From Phytohabitans suffuscus (GTDB lineage: Bacteria > Actinomycetota > Actinomycetes > Mycobacteriales > Micromonosporaceae), in the NCBI RefSeq assembly GCF_011764565.1, contig NZ_AP022871.1, positions 868,001-932,000 on the forward strand: a stretch of DNA of 64,000 bases, in the 5' to 3' direction. The position numbers were made by a program, and so were the translations under genes. Positions within the stretch are counted from its first letter, which is position 1. The number at the start of each line of letters is the position of its first letter. The notes under the pieces are model-generated. The model was not told the DNA's origin. It saw nothing but the letters and a program-made list of their open reading frames with translations, and did no database searches. Positions 12,015 to 20,572 of the stretch are shown here, in pieces.

Positions 12015-12398
12015 ATGACGGTTGAAGAGATCCATGGCGTGCGCGTCCTGACCGTGCCCGAGGCGGGTCCGGCCATCCGGGGTGGCGCCGATGCCCTCGA
12101 TCTCGTCGCCGCCTCGTTCGAGCAGCAGGCGGAGTTCGTCGTCGTCCCGGTCGGGCGGCTCGACCCCGAGTTCTTCACGCTGAGCAACGGGCTCGCCGGT
12201 GAGTTCCTGCAGAAGCTGGTCAACTACCGGCTGCGGGTGGCGATCGTCGGTGACATATCGGCGCACGTGGCCGCCAGCAACGCCCTGCGCGACTTCGTCC
12301 GGGAGAGCAACCGGCGCGGGCAGAACTGGTTTCTAGCCACGCCGGCCGAGCTCAGCGACCGGCTCGCCGGGGAGGTCGAGGCCGGCCCGGAGGCGTGA
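12015..12398 (+). CDS. DUF4180 domain protein
   Basis: 127-residue protein resembling the DUF4180 family of uncharacterised small bacterial proteins (alpha/beta, about 120 aa). The start region MTVEEIHGVRVLTV, the central FFTLSNGLAGEFLQKLVNY with VAIVGDIS, and the C-terminal NWFLATPAELSDRL fit that family. ATG at 12015 is the first good start. It follows the PNP-domain membrane protein by 67 bases on the same strand and may be cotranscribed. Its 3' end overlaps the 3' end of the convergent MFS gene by 66 bases. Function unknown. Confidence 0.7.
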   Translation: MTVEEIHGVRVLTVPEAGPAIRGGADALDLVAASFEQQAEFVVVPVGRLDPEFFTLSNGLAGEFLQKLVNYRLRVAIVGDISAHVAASNALRDFVRESNRRGQNWFLATPAELSDRLAGEVEAGPEA

Positions 12399-13571
12399 GC
12401 GCCGCGCGGAGCGCGTCAGCGGCGGCTCGGCCAGCAGCAGGGCGAGAGCGGCGGCCGCGAGAGCGGCACCGGCGAGCGCGACGCTTCGTACACCCGCGGT
12501 TTGGATCAAACCGCCCCCCAGCAGTGAGCCGACCGCGATGCCCACGTTGAACGCGGTGCTGCTGCCCGCCCCCGCGAGGTCGGTGCTGCCGGGCGCCACC
12601 TGGAGCGTGCGGTTCTGCACCGCGGCCGCGAAGGCCGCGTAGGCCATCACCGTGAGGGCGACCGCCGCGACCGCCGCGACCCGCGCGGCGCCCAGCGTGT
12701 AGAGGGTGAGCAGCGCGGCGACGGTCACGGTGAGCGGCACGACCAGGGCGCCCCACGGGCTGCGGTCGAGGAAGCGGCCGACGGTCAGCGTGCCGGCCAC
12801 CCCCGCGGCGCCGGAGACGAGCAGCAGCGGGCCGAGCGCGGCCGGGGTGAAGCCGCTGACGTCGAGGAGAAAGGGCGTCACGTAGGTGTACGCCGTCAGC
12901 GACCCGGCCACCCCGACCGCGCAGGCCACGACGAGGATCGCGTAGCGGCGGGCGTCCGGCGCCGTGCCGCGCGCGGCGCCACCCTCGGCGGGCACGACCG
13001 TGGGGACCAGCACCGCCACCGCCACGCAGGTCGCCAGCCCCACCGCCGCCATCACCAGGAACGCGACCCGCCAGCCCGCCTGCTGCCCGATCCAGGTGCC
13101 CAGCGGCACGCCGAGCACCGGTGAGAGCGACGCCCCGACGGAGAGGCGGGCGACCGCGCGACCGCGCACCTCGGGCGGGAAGAGGCCGGTGGCGGTCGAG
13201 GCGACCACCGACCAGAAGAGCGCCTGGGCGAGCGCGATCGCGAGGCGGGCGGCGAGCAGCACCCAGTAGTTGGCCGCGACGGTGCTGACGAGCACGGCGA
13301 CGACGAAGACGGCCAGGGTGACGGTGATCAGCTGGCGGCGCGGGACGTGGCCGGTCAGGCGGGTGAGCGGGATGGAGGCGAGCACCACCACCGCCGCGTA
13401 TCCGGTGACCAGCAGGCCGATCTGCGCGTCGGAGCGGCCGAGGTCGTCGGCCATCACGGTGAGCAGGCCGATCGGCAGCACCTCGGTCGTCACGAACGTG
13501 AACGCGGCCACCGACAGCGCCACGAGTGCGCCGTTGGCCCGCCGTCTCGAAACCGTCACGAGTGTCTCCAC
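12333..13571 (-). CDS. MFS transporter, DHA1/AraJ-type
   Basis: Twelve-helix major facilitator exporter of 412 aa. The first helix (LVALSVAAFTFVTTEVLPIG) and the loop following TM2 match the AraJ / arabinose-efflux group. Motif-A-like residues are in LTRLTGHVPRRQ, and GASLSPVLGVPLGTWIGQ is the antiporter motif C region of TM5. I chose the GTG at 13571; the much longer open frame upstream is Arg/Ser-rich noise across the divergent promoter. It is divergent from a CGNR-type regulator (13603), with 31 bases between starts, so the regulator probably controls it. The substrate is unknown. Its C-terminal codons overlap DUF4180 tail to tail. Confidence 0.88.
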   Translation of the reverse strand: METLVTVSRRRANGALVALSVAAFTFVTTEVLPIGLLTVMADDLGRSDAQIGLLVTGYAAVVVLASIPLTRLTGHVPRRQLITVTLAVFVVAVLVSTVAANYWVLLAARLAIALAQALFWSVVASTATGLFPPEVRGRAVARLSVGASLSPVLGVPLGTWIGQQAGWRVAFLVMAAVGLATCVAVAVLVPTVVPAEGGAARGTAPDARRYAILVVACAVGVAGSLTAYTYVTPFLLDVSGFTPAALGPLLLVSGAAGVAGTLTVGRFLDRSPWGALVVPLTVTVAALLTLYTLGAARVAAVAAVALTVMAYAAFAAAVQNRTLQVAPGSTDLAGAGSSTAFNVGIAVGSLLGGGLIQTAGVRSVALAGAALAAAALALLLAEPPLTRSARRSRLRAGLDLPGEPVAELGRRG

Positions 13572-13602
13572 TAAAACTAGGTACGGTGGTAGCGTCGCAG
13601 GG

Positions 13603-14349
13603 GTGGCGGAAGAGCGCAAGCCGGAGTTGCGGATCGTCGGCGGGCACCCGGTGCTCGACCTGGTCAACACGGTGACGCCGCGCCGTCCGGGCGGCCGGGA
13701 GCACCTCACCTCCCCGACCGCCCTGCTCGCCTGGTCGCGGCGGGTCGGCCTGGTGGGCGCGGGCGAGGCCCGCGCGGTCGGCGCGGCGTGGCGGGCCAGG
13801 CCCGGGTCCGCCGGCCAGGCGCTGCACGCGGCGCTCGACGTCCGGGAGTCGGTGTACGAGGTTCTCGCCGCCCGCCTCCTCGACGCCACACCCGCGCCCG
13901 GCGCTGAGCCACCCGCGCTCGCCGGCGCCCGGGACGGCCGGCGCGGTCACACCTCGTCTCTTCGCTCGTCGGCGGCCGATCGCGCCGGACCCGGAGCGCG
14001 GCCGGCGGCGGCGCTGGAGCATCTCGCGCTGCGGTGGGCGGCGGCGACCGCACGCTCCACATTGGTCGCCGCGGCGGATCGGCCGGCGGAGGTGGTGGTC
14101 GGCACCGACCTGGCGTTCGCGGTGCCCGACCGGCTCGCGTTCGCGGCGGTGGAGCTGCTGCGCGCGGTCGACCCGGCGCACGTCAAGCAGTGCCCGGCCG
14201 GCGAGGGCGGGTGCGGCTGGCTCTTTCTCGACCAGAGCCGCAACGGGTCGCGCCGCTGGTGCGCGATGGCCGACTGCGGCGCGCAGGCCAAGGCCCGCAA
14301 GCTGACCGCGCGCCGGCGGGCGGCGCGAGCTTCCACCGTAGAGGCTTGA
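13603..14349 (+). CDS. CGNR/ABATE-type transcriptional regulator
   Basis: Regulator of 248 aa. The N-terminal ABATE-like domain carries GGHPVLDLVNTV near residue 13. The C terminus has a zinc-finger segment CGWLFLDQSRNGSRRWC followed by MADCG, then a basic helix ending RRRAA. In the family the last motif is usually CGNR; here it reads CGAQ, with the cysteines kept. The start is GTG at 13603 after GGG. It is divergently transcribed from an MFS exporter with only 31 bases between starts, so both promoters and the operator must overlap the upstream ends of the genes. A Gly/Arg/Ser-rich stretch at about residues 108-125 looks like a poorly conserved insertion. Confidence 0.85.
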   Translation: MAEERKPELRIVGGHPVLDLVNTVTPRRPGGREHLTSPTALLAWSRRVGLVGAGEARAVGAAWRARPGSAGQALHAALDVRESVYEVLAARLLDATPAPGAEPPALAGARDGRRGHTSSLRSSAADRAGPGARPAAALEHLALRWAAATARSTLVAAADRPAEVVVGTDLAFAVPDRLAFAAVELLRAVDPAHVKQCPAGEGGCGWLFLDQSRNGSRRWCAMADCGAQAKARKLTARRRAARASTVEA

Positions 14350-14737
14350 GGGGGTAGCCGGCTGGTGGCCCGACTAGCCGGGCGCAGGTCGGAGCCACCA
14401 GCCGGGACCGTGGGGTGTGGTGCCCTCCCTCCTTTACCGCATCGGTGGTTCGACCGGAGGCCAGGCCCGCATCGAAGCCGGACCCCGGCGCACAGGCGGG
14501 CGGGAGGCGAGGTCGTCGGCGCTGCCGGGGCGGCGTAGCCGGTCTTGATCCACTGGTCGTCATCTATGTGAACGTGAACCCAGCTACGACCGGACATGCG
14601 GGCACCCTCTGACGTACCGACAGGACCTGGCCGCCCGGTGGCCCGAAAACCTTTTCGGCAATCTAGCGATGTCACTGTAACGCTGTCAAGGGTGTCTTGG
14701 TGTACCCTCCCACGAAACGCCTCGCGAAAGGATTTCG
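14350..14737. other. Intergenic region with terminator-like hairpin and LacI promoter
   Basis: Contains the hairpin listed at 14358-14405. A minus-strand frame from about 14600 begins MSGRSWVHVHIDDD but quickly turns Arg/Pro-rich and runs back through the CGNR gene; I do not accept it as a gene. The last 100 bases are relatively A/T-rich (TGTCACTGTAACGCTGTCA at about 14669-14687) and probably hold the LacI-family promoter. Confidence 0.5.
14358..14405. terminator. Hairpin after the CGNR regulator
   Basis: CCGGCTGGTGGC at 14358-14369 is exactly complementary to 14394-14405, with a 24-base loop. It starts 9 bases after the regulator stop. No T-run follows, as is common in high-GC actinomycetes. 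Confidence 0.65.
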
Positions 14738-15772
14738 GTGGTCAGGCAGCGTTCCAGACCGGTCACGCTGACCGATGTGGCCCGCCGCGCGGGCGTGTCG
14801 GTGGCCACCGCGTCCAAGGCGCTCAACGCACGCGGCGAGGTCGCTCCGGAGACCCGCCGCCGGGTGCTGCAGGCCGCCGACGAGCTCGCGTTCCAGCCCA
14901 ACGTGCTGGCGCGGGGCCTGCTCACCGGCCGCACCCGCACGATCGGCCTGCTGACCGACGAGCTGGCCGGCCGGTTCTCCATCCCGATCCTGCTCGGCGT
15001 CGAGGACGCGCTCGCCAACGGCCAGATGTCCGTGCTGCTCTGCGACGCCCGAGGCGACGCGATCCGCCGCCAGCACTACATCCGCACGCTCCTCGCCCGC
15101 CAGGTCGACGGCTTCGTGGTCCTCGGCGACTCCAACGACCTGCGCCCGTCGCTCACCCGCCAGATCCCGGTCCCGGTCGTGTACGTGTACGGCGAGTCCG
15201 ACGACCCCAACGACCTCTCCGTCCTCGCCGACGACGAGCACGGCGCCCGCCTCGCCACCGAACACCTCGTGTCGCTCGGCCGCCGCCAGATCGCCCACAT
15301 CACCGGCCCCGAGACCTACCGCGCCGCCCGCGACCGCGCCGCCACGTTCCGCCGGGTGCTGACCGACGCCGGCCTCCCACCGGTCGCCGGCGACCCGCTC
15401 TACGGCGAATGGTCGCAGCGCTGGGGCCGCCACGCCGCACGCACGCTCCTCACCGCACACCCCGACCTCGACGCCGTCTTCTGCGGCAACGACCAGATCG
15501 CCACGGGTGTCGCCAACACCGTCCGCGAGCTCGGCCGCCACGTCCCCGACGACATCTCCATCGTCGGATACGACAACTGGCACGAGTTCGCGTCCGACTG
15601 CCAGCCACCACTGACCACAGTGGACCTCAACCTGCAGCAGCTCGGCGAGACGGCCGTGCACCACCTCTTCGCCGCGCTGGACGGCCAGCCCGCCTCCGGC
15701 GTGGTGCGCCAGCCCTGCCGCCTGGTCGTCCGCGACTCCACCGGCCCGCCCCCACCCCGCCTGGCACTCTAG
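14738..15772 (+). CDS. LacI-family transcriptional regulator
   Basis: 344-residue LacI/GalR regulator. The helix-turn-helix is at residues 9-30 (VTLTDVARRAGVSVATASKA), then the hinge helix ANVLARGL-like segment (PNVLARGLLTGRT) and a periplasmic-binding-protein-like effector domain (TIGLLTDELAGRF, DGFVVLGDSND, DAVFCGNDQIATGV, ISIVGYDN). GTG at 14738 has AAGGA 5-6 bases upstream and places the HTH at the N terminus. No sugar transport or hydrolase gene is adjacent, so it is an orphan regulator and its effector is unknown. The only sugar-utilisation operator seen in the window is the CebR-like box at 41201, too far away to link the two on position alone. Confidence 0.92.
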   Translation: MVRQRSRPVTLTDVARRAGVSVATASKALNARGEVAPETRRRVLQAADELAFQPNVLARGLLTGRTRTIGLLTDELAGRFSIPILLGVEDALANGQMSVLLCDARGDAIRRQHYIRTLLARQVDGFVVLGDSNDLRPSLTRQIPVPVVYVYGESDDPNDLSVLADDEHGARLATEHLVSLGRRQIAHITGPETYRAARDRAATFRRVLTDAGLPPVAGDPLYGEWSQRWGRHAARTLLTAHPDLDAVFCGNDQIATGVANTVRELGRHVPDDISIVGYDNWHEFASDCQPPLTTVDLNLQQLGETAVHHLFAALDGQPASGVVRQPCRLVVRDSTGPPPPRLAL

Positions 15773-15857
15773 CTGGAGACCTTCCGGGGTCAGGGTCGCG
15801 GGCCTGTCCATGCTAGTTGGTCCGGCGGCGTTCAACCCCGGATCTGGACTTGAGTGA

Positions 15858-15918
15858 GCTGCCGCGATGTCCGCGGTGGTCCGGACCGTTGCTCCCGCGG
15901 CCTCACCCTCCGCGGTCC
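15858..15918 (+). repeat. Interspersed repeat R2, copy b
   Basis: Matches 1030-1088 and 30245-30304: GCCGCGATGTCCGCGG, then TGGTCCGGACCGTTGCTC, then CCGCGGCCTCACCCTCCGCGG in two overlapping blocks. It contains the palindromes CCGCGG and GGTCCGGACC. Confidence 0.8.
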
Positions 15919-16031
15919 GCACGATCACACCGAACCGGACCCGCCGCCCCGCGGGGAGGCCATCCAGTCCGTCCGCGACGGATCGTCCGTCCCACGAAGG
16001 CCCGGATCACGCCGCTGCCGCGGCGCTGTCT

Positions 16032-16089
16032 CCTTGATCGACGCGGGTTGGACCGTGCCGGGCAGGGTCCGCGCTGTCGCCGATCAAGG
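16032..16089. repeat. GATCAAGG palindrome
   Basis: CCTTGATCG at 16032-16040 pairs exactly with CGATCAAGG at 16081-16089. A second inner pairing, GGACC (about 16050-16054) with GGTCC (about 16066-16070), extends the hairpin. It is similar in design to 1090-1151 and lies in the same type of repeat cluster. Confidence 0.65.
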
Positions 16090-16259
16090 GATCCGAAGGC
16101 GGGCGGGCCAAACCCCAACTCCAAAGCTCTATGGATCTCAATCCAGGAGACAGGCGTTGGGTGGGGGTGGGATCGGGATCAGGGTCGGGGTGCGCGTCTG
16201 TCTACAGTGGTCTCTGGGGGCGGTCGGTTTCCACTGGTTTGTCGGCTGGCGGCAGGGTC

Positions 16260-16482
16260 CGGGGTTCGGTTTCGGCGGATCGTGGTACGGATCGGCCCCA
16301 TAGGGGCGGTTTCATACCACGATCTGCCGCGATCGCGGCGCCACCATGGATCCGACCCTCGCCGAGGTCGGGAGCCGCGGTGCCAGGGATGGCGCCGCCG
16401 CCGAAATCGCCTGGTTTGTGCCTGCCGACGGCTGATCGTGGACGGCGCCCACACAGGCCACTGTGGACAGACCTTCCGGAGC
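16260..16482 (+). repeat. Interspersed repeat R3, copy a
   Basis: Imperfect copy of 52716-52898. The core is a hairpin at 16278-16324, GATCGTGGTA pairing with TACCACGATC around a GGCCCC/GGGGC inner stem. Similarity continues for more than 100 bases: GATCGCG, then a GGTGCC block, CTGGTTTGT, TGATCGTGG and finally GGACAGACC. Confidence 0.75.
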
Positions 16483-16536
16483 CAGGGTGGGCCCGGCCGC
16501 CTGCGGCCTCACCCCTCCGCGGTTCCGTCAGCCCAG

Positions 16537-16652
16537 CCGCGGAGCCGGCAGCGGAGGTCGGGGAAGTCGGCGAGCGCGAGCGAGCCGCCGGCCGCAGCGG
16601 TGCCCGCGGGAGCGTGCGGTCCGCGGCTGACACGGGCCGGGGCTGATATGCC
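16537..16652 (+). repeat. Interspersed repeat R1, copy c
   Basis: Direct match to 1242-1356 over about 115 bases: CGGAGCCGGCAGCGGAGG, GTCGGGGAAGTCGGC, GAGCCGCCGGCCGCAGCGG, TGCCCGCGGGAGCGTGC. It ends 12 bases beyond the topoisomerase stop codon, the same placement as copy b beside uvrC. Confidence 0.85.
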
Positions 16653-16664
16653 CTGGCTCGCACC

Positions 16665-17642
16665 TCACGCCGACCTGGAAGGTCGCAGGGAGAGCAGGTC
16701 GCGGACGGCGCGTTCGGTGGCGGCGCTGGCCACGCGGCCGTCGTGGTAGAGGTCGACGACGCGGGGGTCCACATAGGAGGCTTTGGCCACGGCGGGCGTG
16801 TTGCCCAGCAGGTCGGCCACCTCGCGCATCACGGCGGCCACCGCGCGTCTGCGGCTCGTCGCCGTGCCCTGCGGGCCTTCCTCGGCGAGGTTCCAGGCGG
16901 CCAGCAGCGTCGCGTGCCAGGTGCGCAGGTCCTTCGCGGTCATGTCGGCGCCGCTCACCTCGCGCAGGTACTCGTTGACCTCGTCGCTGCGCACGTCGTG
17001 CCAGCCGCGGCCGTTCCAGTACCCGAACAGCCGGTCGCTGCCCCGCCGGCGGCGGCGCAGGGCGCGCAGCACCTCGCACACCCGCTCGTCGGTCACCTCG
17101 CACGCCTGCTCGATGCCGCCCTTGGCCGGAAACTCCAGCAGCAGCACGCCTTTGCGGCCGCGTACGTGTTCGGGGCGGAGCGTCGCCACCCCGTACGTCG
17201 GGTCGTCGCCGCCGGCGTACTCGTCGCCGCCGACGCGGAACGCGCCCGAGTCGAGGAGGGCGGCGATCGCGGCTAGGACCCGGTCCCGCCCGAGGCCGCG
17301 CTGGCCCAGGTCGGCGGTGACCCGGCGGCGCAGCGCGGGCAGGCAGGCGGCGATGTCGAGCACGTGCTGGTGCTTCTCCGCGTCGCGGACCGCCCTCCAC
17401 CGTGGATGGTAGAGGTACTGCTTGCGGCCGGCCGCGTCGACGCCCGTGGCCTGGATGTGGCCCCGCGGGTCCGGGCAGATCCAGACCTCCCTCCAGGCGG
17501 GCGGGATCACCAGGCCGCGCAGGCGTTCCACCGTCTCCGGGTCGGAGATCTTCCGGCCGTCCGCGTCCAGGAACGAGACCCCGCGTCCGCGCCGGCGGCG
17601 GCCGTAGCCGGGCGTGGACGGGTCGCTACGCCGCAGCCGCAC
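16665..17642 (-). CDS. DNA topoisomerase IB (bacterial poxvirus-type)
   Basis: Type IB topoisomerase of 325 aa, the usual size of the bacterial poxvirus-like enzymes, which relax supercoils through a 3'-phosphotyrosyl link. The N-terminal part has VIPPAWREVWICPDP and GHIQATGVDAAGRKQYLYHP, with the conserved DARGRKQY-type signature. The catalytic domain has FPAKGG, DMTAKDLRTWHAT (the conserved Lys and His) and near the end KASYVDPRVV, whose Tyr is the nucleophile. ATG at 17642 overlaps the upstream glycosyltransferase stop by 17 bases, so it may be the last gene of the heptose operon transcript, though it is functionally unrelated. R1 copy c follows its stop. Confidence 0.93.
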   Translation of the reverse strand: MRLRRSDPSTPGYGRRRRGRGVSFLDADGRKISDPETVERLRGLVIPPAWREVWICPDPRGHIQATGVDAAGRKQYLYHPRWRAVRDAEKHQHVLDIAACLPALRRRVTADLGQRGLGRDRVLAAIAALLDSGAFRVGGDEYAGGDDPTYGVATLRPEHVRGRKGVLLLEFPAKGGIEQACEVTDERVCEVLRALRRRRRGSDRLFGYWNGRGWHDVRSDEVNEYLREVSGADMTAKDLRTWHATLLAAWNLAEEGPQGTATSRRRAVAAVMREVADLLGNTPAVAKASYVDPRVVDLYHDGRVASAATERAVRDLLSLRPSRSA

Positions 17643-18513
17643 ACGTCACCTCGTCCACGGCGGCGAGCACCTCCTCGACGCCGATCGACGCCACCGTGGG
17701 ACCGCGCCACAGCGCGCGGTGTTCGGACCGGTCCGGTGGCGGGCCCCAGTGCGCGGGGGTCACCGGTCCGAAGAGGACGACCGACGGGATCCGGTACGCG
17801 GTCGCGAGGTGCCCCACGCCGGTGTCCCCGCTGACCACGAGCCGGGCGTGGGCGACGGTGCCGGCCAGCTCGGCCGGATCGGTGCGGCCGGCCAGCACGT
17901 TGCCGGCGGGCAGGCGGGCCAGTCCGGCCACGCACTCGGCGACCGGCCGCTCGGCCGGGGAGCCGGTGATGACCACGTCGAAGCCGCGGGCGGCGAGGTC
18001 GCGGGCCACCGCCGCGAAGCGCCGTGGCGCCCAGCGGCGTCCGGGCTCCTTCGCGCCGGGGTGGACCACGGCGGCACCCCGCCGGGGTGGCGCGGGCGGC
18101 GGGAGCAGCGCGAGGTCGGTCGGGTCGGTGGGCACGCCGTACCACTCCAGCAGCCGGCACCAGCGCCGCACGTCGTGCTCGTCGTCCGTCCACTCCGGAC
18201 CGTCCACATGCGCCGCCTCGGGGCAGGCGAAGGCGCCTAGCCGCTCCGGCCGGTTGTGGCGCAGCAGCCGGTGTGACCGCGGGCCCTTACCGTGCAGGTT
18301 GACCGCCCAGGAAGCCTTCGGAAGCAACCGCGCCTCCAGCCCGTCGCAGGGCACCAGCGCGTCGATCCCGCCGACCAGGTCGACCAGCGGTCCGAGCGCG
18401 GCCGGGGCGGCGAGCGCGAGCGTCCGCTCCGGGAAGGCGCGGCGCAGCGCACGCAGCGCGGGCACGCCCGTGACCAGGTCGCCGATCCCCAACGCGCGCA
18501 GCACCAGGATCAT
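17626..18513 (-). CDS. Glycosyltransferase family 9 (heptosyltransferase-like)
   Basis: 295-residue GT9 enzyme, the family of LPS ADP-heptose:LPS heptosyltransferases. The N terminus MILVLRALGIGDLVTGVPAL is the classic GT9 start with the conserved GD. NLHGKGPRS and VHPGAKEPGRRW follow in the middle. SGDTGVGHLATA (the conserved DTG nucleotide-sugar motif) and VVLFGPVTPAHWGP are in the C-terminal half. ATG at 18513 overlaps the SDR stop as ATGA. Its position at the end of an ADP-heptose operon makes it the best candidate, with the other GT9, for transferring heptose. The acceptor is unknown. Confidence 0.9.
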   Translation of the reverse strand: MILVLRALGIGDLVTGVPALRALRRAFPERTLALAAPAALGPLVDLVGGIDALVPCDGLEARLLPKASWAVNLHGKGPRSHRLLRHNRPERLGAFACPEAAHVDGPEWTDDEHDVRRWCRLLEWYGVPTDPTDLALLPPPAPPRRGAAVVHPGAKEPGRRWAPRRFAAVARDLAARGFDVVITGSPAERPVAECVAGLARLPAGNVLAGRTDPAELAGTVAHARLVVSGDTGVGHLATAYRIPSVVLFGPVTPAHWGPPPDRSEHRALWRGPTVASIGVEEVLAAVDEVTCAAAA

Positions 18514-19196
18514 GGGTAGGACGACTCCTGCTCGGCGCAGACCACGATCTCGCGCACCGCGCAGCCAGGCGGCTGGTTGAGCGCGAACATGACCGCGGCG
18601 GCCACGTTGGCCGGGTCGTTGAGCTGCGCGTCCGGGCCCGGCTTGTACTGCTCGTCGCGCCCGTCGAAGAACGGCGTGCGCATCCCGCCCGGCGCCAGCA
18701 GCGTCACGCTCACCGAGCCGGCCAGCTCGGCGGCGAGCGCGCGGGTGAAGCCCACGACGCCGAACTTCGCGGCGCAGTACGCCGTCGCGTCGCTGACCGC
18801 CTTGAAACCGAGCGTGGAGGCCACCGTGACGACGGTGCCGCGGGCGCGTTCGAGCGACGGGAGCGCGGCCCGGACCACCGCCGCGGTGGCGAACAGGTCG
18901 ACCATGACCGTGCGCTCCCACACCTCGGCGGGCACGTCGGCCAGCCGGCCGGGCGCGTCGACGCCGGCCGCGGTCACCACCGCGTCCAGCCGTCCCGCCT
19001 CGGCCGCGATCCGCCGCGTGGCGTCCTCGGCCGCTCCGCTGTCCGCCAGGTCGCACTCCACCCAGGTCACCCCGTCGATCGGCGCGGCCGGCGCCTGCCG
19101 GTCGAGGATGACGGGACGCCAGCCCTCCTTGGCCGACGCGGCCACGACCGAGGCGCCGAGCCCGCTGGACCCGCCGCTGACCAGCACGACCTTCAT
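18510..19196 (-). CDS. Short-chain dehydrogenase/reductase in the heptose operon
   Basis: Classical SDR of 228 aa. The N terminus MKVVLVSGGSSGLGASV is the cofactor glycine motif. VVTAAGVDAPG is the NNAG-like segment, VTVASTLGF carries the catalytic Ser and YCAAK the Tyr/Lys pair. LAPGGMRTPFF follows, the usual PG after the active site. It is too short and of the wrong class to be HldD, the extended-SDR epimerase of ADP-heptose. It could oxidise, reduce or epimerise a sugar intermediate. ATG at 19196 overlaps the hldE stop as TGATG and its own stop overlaps the GT9 start as ATGA, so translation is coupled. Confidence 0.88.
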   Translation of the reverse strand: MKVVLVSGGSSGLGASVVAASAKEGWRPVILDRQAPAAPIDGVTWVECDLADSGAAEDATRRIAAEAGRLDAVVTAAGVDAPGRLADVPAEVWERTVMVDLFATAAVVRAALPSLERARGTVVTVASTLGFKAVSDATAYCAAKFGVVGFTRALAAELAGSVSVTLLAPGGMRTPFFDGRDEQYKPGPDAQLNDPANVAAAVMFALNQPPGCAVREIVVCAEQESSYP

Positions 19197-20572
19197 CAGA
19201 CCCCCTCCAGGTGCCGGGCCGCCGCGATCATCCGCGTCGTCGAGCGGCCGTCCAGGTAAGGCACGATCACGCATTCCCCGCCCCATCGTTGAACGAGGTC
19301 GGCCTCGGGAAGCAACCCTCCGTCGCTGCCGTAGTCGCCGCCCTTGACCCACACGTCGGGGCGCAGCCAGGAGAGCACGGCGTCCGGTGTGGCCTCGTCG
19401 AAGACCACGACGGCGTCGACCGCGGAGAGCGCGGACAGCAGCCGGGCCCGGTCGTCCTGGCGGACCACCGGCCGGTCGGGGCCCTTGAGGCCGATGACGC
19501 TGCTGTCGGAGTTGAGGCACACGACGAGGCAGTCGCCGAGCCGGCGGGCCGCTTCGAGGGTGGCGATGTGCCCGGCGTGCAGCAGGTCGAAGCAGCCGCC
19601 GGTGGCGACCACCCGGCCGCCCCGGGCGCGCACCCGGGCGATCAGCCCGCCCGCCGCTTCACGGCCGACGCCGGCCGGAGCCACCACGAGCCCGTCCGGC
19701 GCGGACGCGGCACGCACTCCCCCGCTCGCCACGTACGTGGTGGCCTCGCGCACCGCCGCCTGCACCGCCTCGGAGACGAGCGCGCCGCCGGCGAGGGCGA
19801 GCGCGGCCGCCGCGGCGAACCGGTCACCGGCGCCGCAGGTGTCCCCCTCGACCCGGCCGGGCGTCGGCACGACGAGCGGCGTGGGGCCGTGGCAGAGCAG
19901 CGCGCCGTCGCCGCCCATGGTGACCGCGACGGCACCGGTACGCCACCGCCCGCGCAGCTCCTGCCCGCCCCGGGCGGCGGCCGCGACCCGGTTGCCGCCG
20001 GCTGAGTCACCGGTCAGGTGGCGCACCTCGGCCTCGTTCGGCGTGGCCAGCCGCACCCCGCGCACCGGCGCCGGCCCGCGCGGATGCGGATCCCACACCA
20101 CCGGCGCGGTCGCCTCGGCGAGCGCGGCGCGCAGGGCCGGGTGCCGGGCCACCCCGCGCCCGTAGTCGCTGACCAGGATCGCGTCCGCCTCGGCGATGGC
20201 CATCAGCGCGGCCGCGGTCGGCTCACCGTCCACTTCGGCGTCGCCGCGGTCGAGCCGCAGCAGCACCTGGCCGCGCGAGCGCAGGCGGATCTTCTCCGGC
20301 GTCGTGCCGGCCATCCGCAGCGGGTAGAGCCGCACGCCGGCGTCGGTGAGCATCGTGCTGAGCCGGGCTCCGGCCGCGTCGCCGGCGAGCCCGGTGACGA
20401 GCGCGACGTACTCGCCGCGCCGGGCGGCCAGCAGCGCCGCCAGGCCGGCGCCACCCGGACGGTCCGATGTGGACCGCTCAGCCAGTACGGGCACGGGCGC
20501 GTCCGGGCTGACCCGGTTGACCGCGCCGTCGACGTCCCGGTCGAGCAGGGTGTCTCCGACGATCACGAGCAT
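19196..20572 (-). CDS. hldE: Bifunctional heptose-7-phosphate kinase / heptose-1-phosphate nucleotidyltransferase (HldE-like)
   Basis: 458-residue two-domain enzyme. Residues 1-300 are a PfkB/ribokinase-type kinase: MLVIVGDTLLDRDVDG, TTPEKIRLRSRGQVLLRLD as in HldE, and the anion hole DTCGAGDRFAAA. Residues 320-458 are a cytidylyltransferase-fold domain with GGCFDLLHAGHIATLE (the HxGH motif), LNSDSSV and WVKGGDY. Together they phosphorylate D-glycero-D-manno-heptose-7-P at C1 and later activate heptose-1-P with ADP. ATG at 20572 overlaps the gmhA stop (TAATG), and the stop overlaps the SDR ATG (TGATG). With gmhA and gmhB in the same operon the ADP-heptose route is complete up to ADP-D,D-heptose. 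Confidence 0.93.
   Translation of the reverse strand: MLVIVGDTLLDRDVDGAVNRVSPDAPVPVLAERSTSDRPGGAGLAALLAARRGEYVALVTGLAGDAAGARLSTMLTDAGVRLYPLRMAGTTPEKIRLRSRGQVLLRLDRGDAEVDGEPTAAALMAIAEADAILVSDYGRGVARHPALRAALAEATAPVVWDPHPRGPAPVRGVRLATPNEAEVRHLTGDSAGGNRVAAAARGGQELRGRWRTGAVAVTMGGDGALLCHGPTPLVVPTPGRVEGDTCGAGDRFAAAAALALAGGALVSEAVQAAVREATTYVASGGVRAASAPDGLVVAPAGVGREAAGGLIARVRARGGRVVATGGCFDLLHAGHIATLEAARRLGDCLVVCLNSDSSVIGLKGPDRPVVRQDDRARLLSALSAVDAVVVFDEATPDAVLSWLRPDVWVKGGDYGSDGGLLPEADLVQRWGGECVIVPYLDGRSTTRMIAAARHLEGV

Larger units (their letters stand above)
15773..16664. other. Gene-free interval with a second repeat cluster
   Basis: About 890 bases without a credible gene, between the LacI regulator and the topoisomerase. 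It carries R2 copy b, a GATCAAGG hairpin, R3 copy a, a partial R2-like 3' half at about 16503-16522 (GCGGCCTCACCCCTCCGCGG) and R1 copy c. This is almost the same set of elements as in 592-1365. Confidence 0.7.

Noticed and set aside
13571..13889. N-terminal extension of the MFS gene to 13889
   Set aside because: The extra 106 codons lie over the divergent regulator and are Arg/Ser/Pro-rich; GTG 13571 gives the normal MFS N terminus.
14415..14600. Small minus-strand gene starting MSGRSWVHVHIDDD upstream of LacI
   Set aside because: Only the first 20 residues look protein-like; no family recognised and the frame continues as Arg/Pro noise into the CGNR gene.
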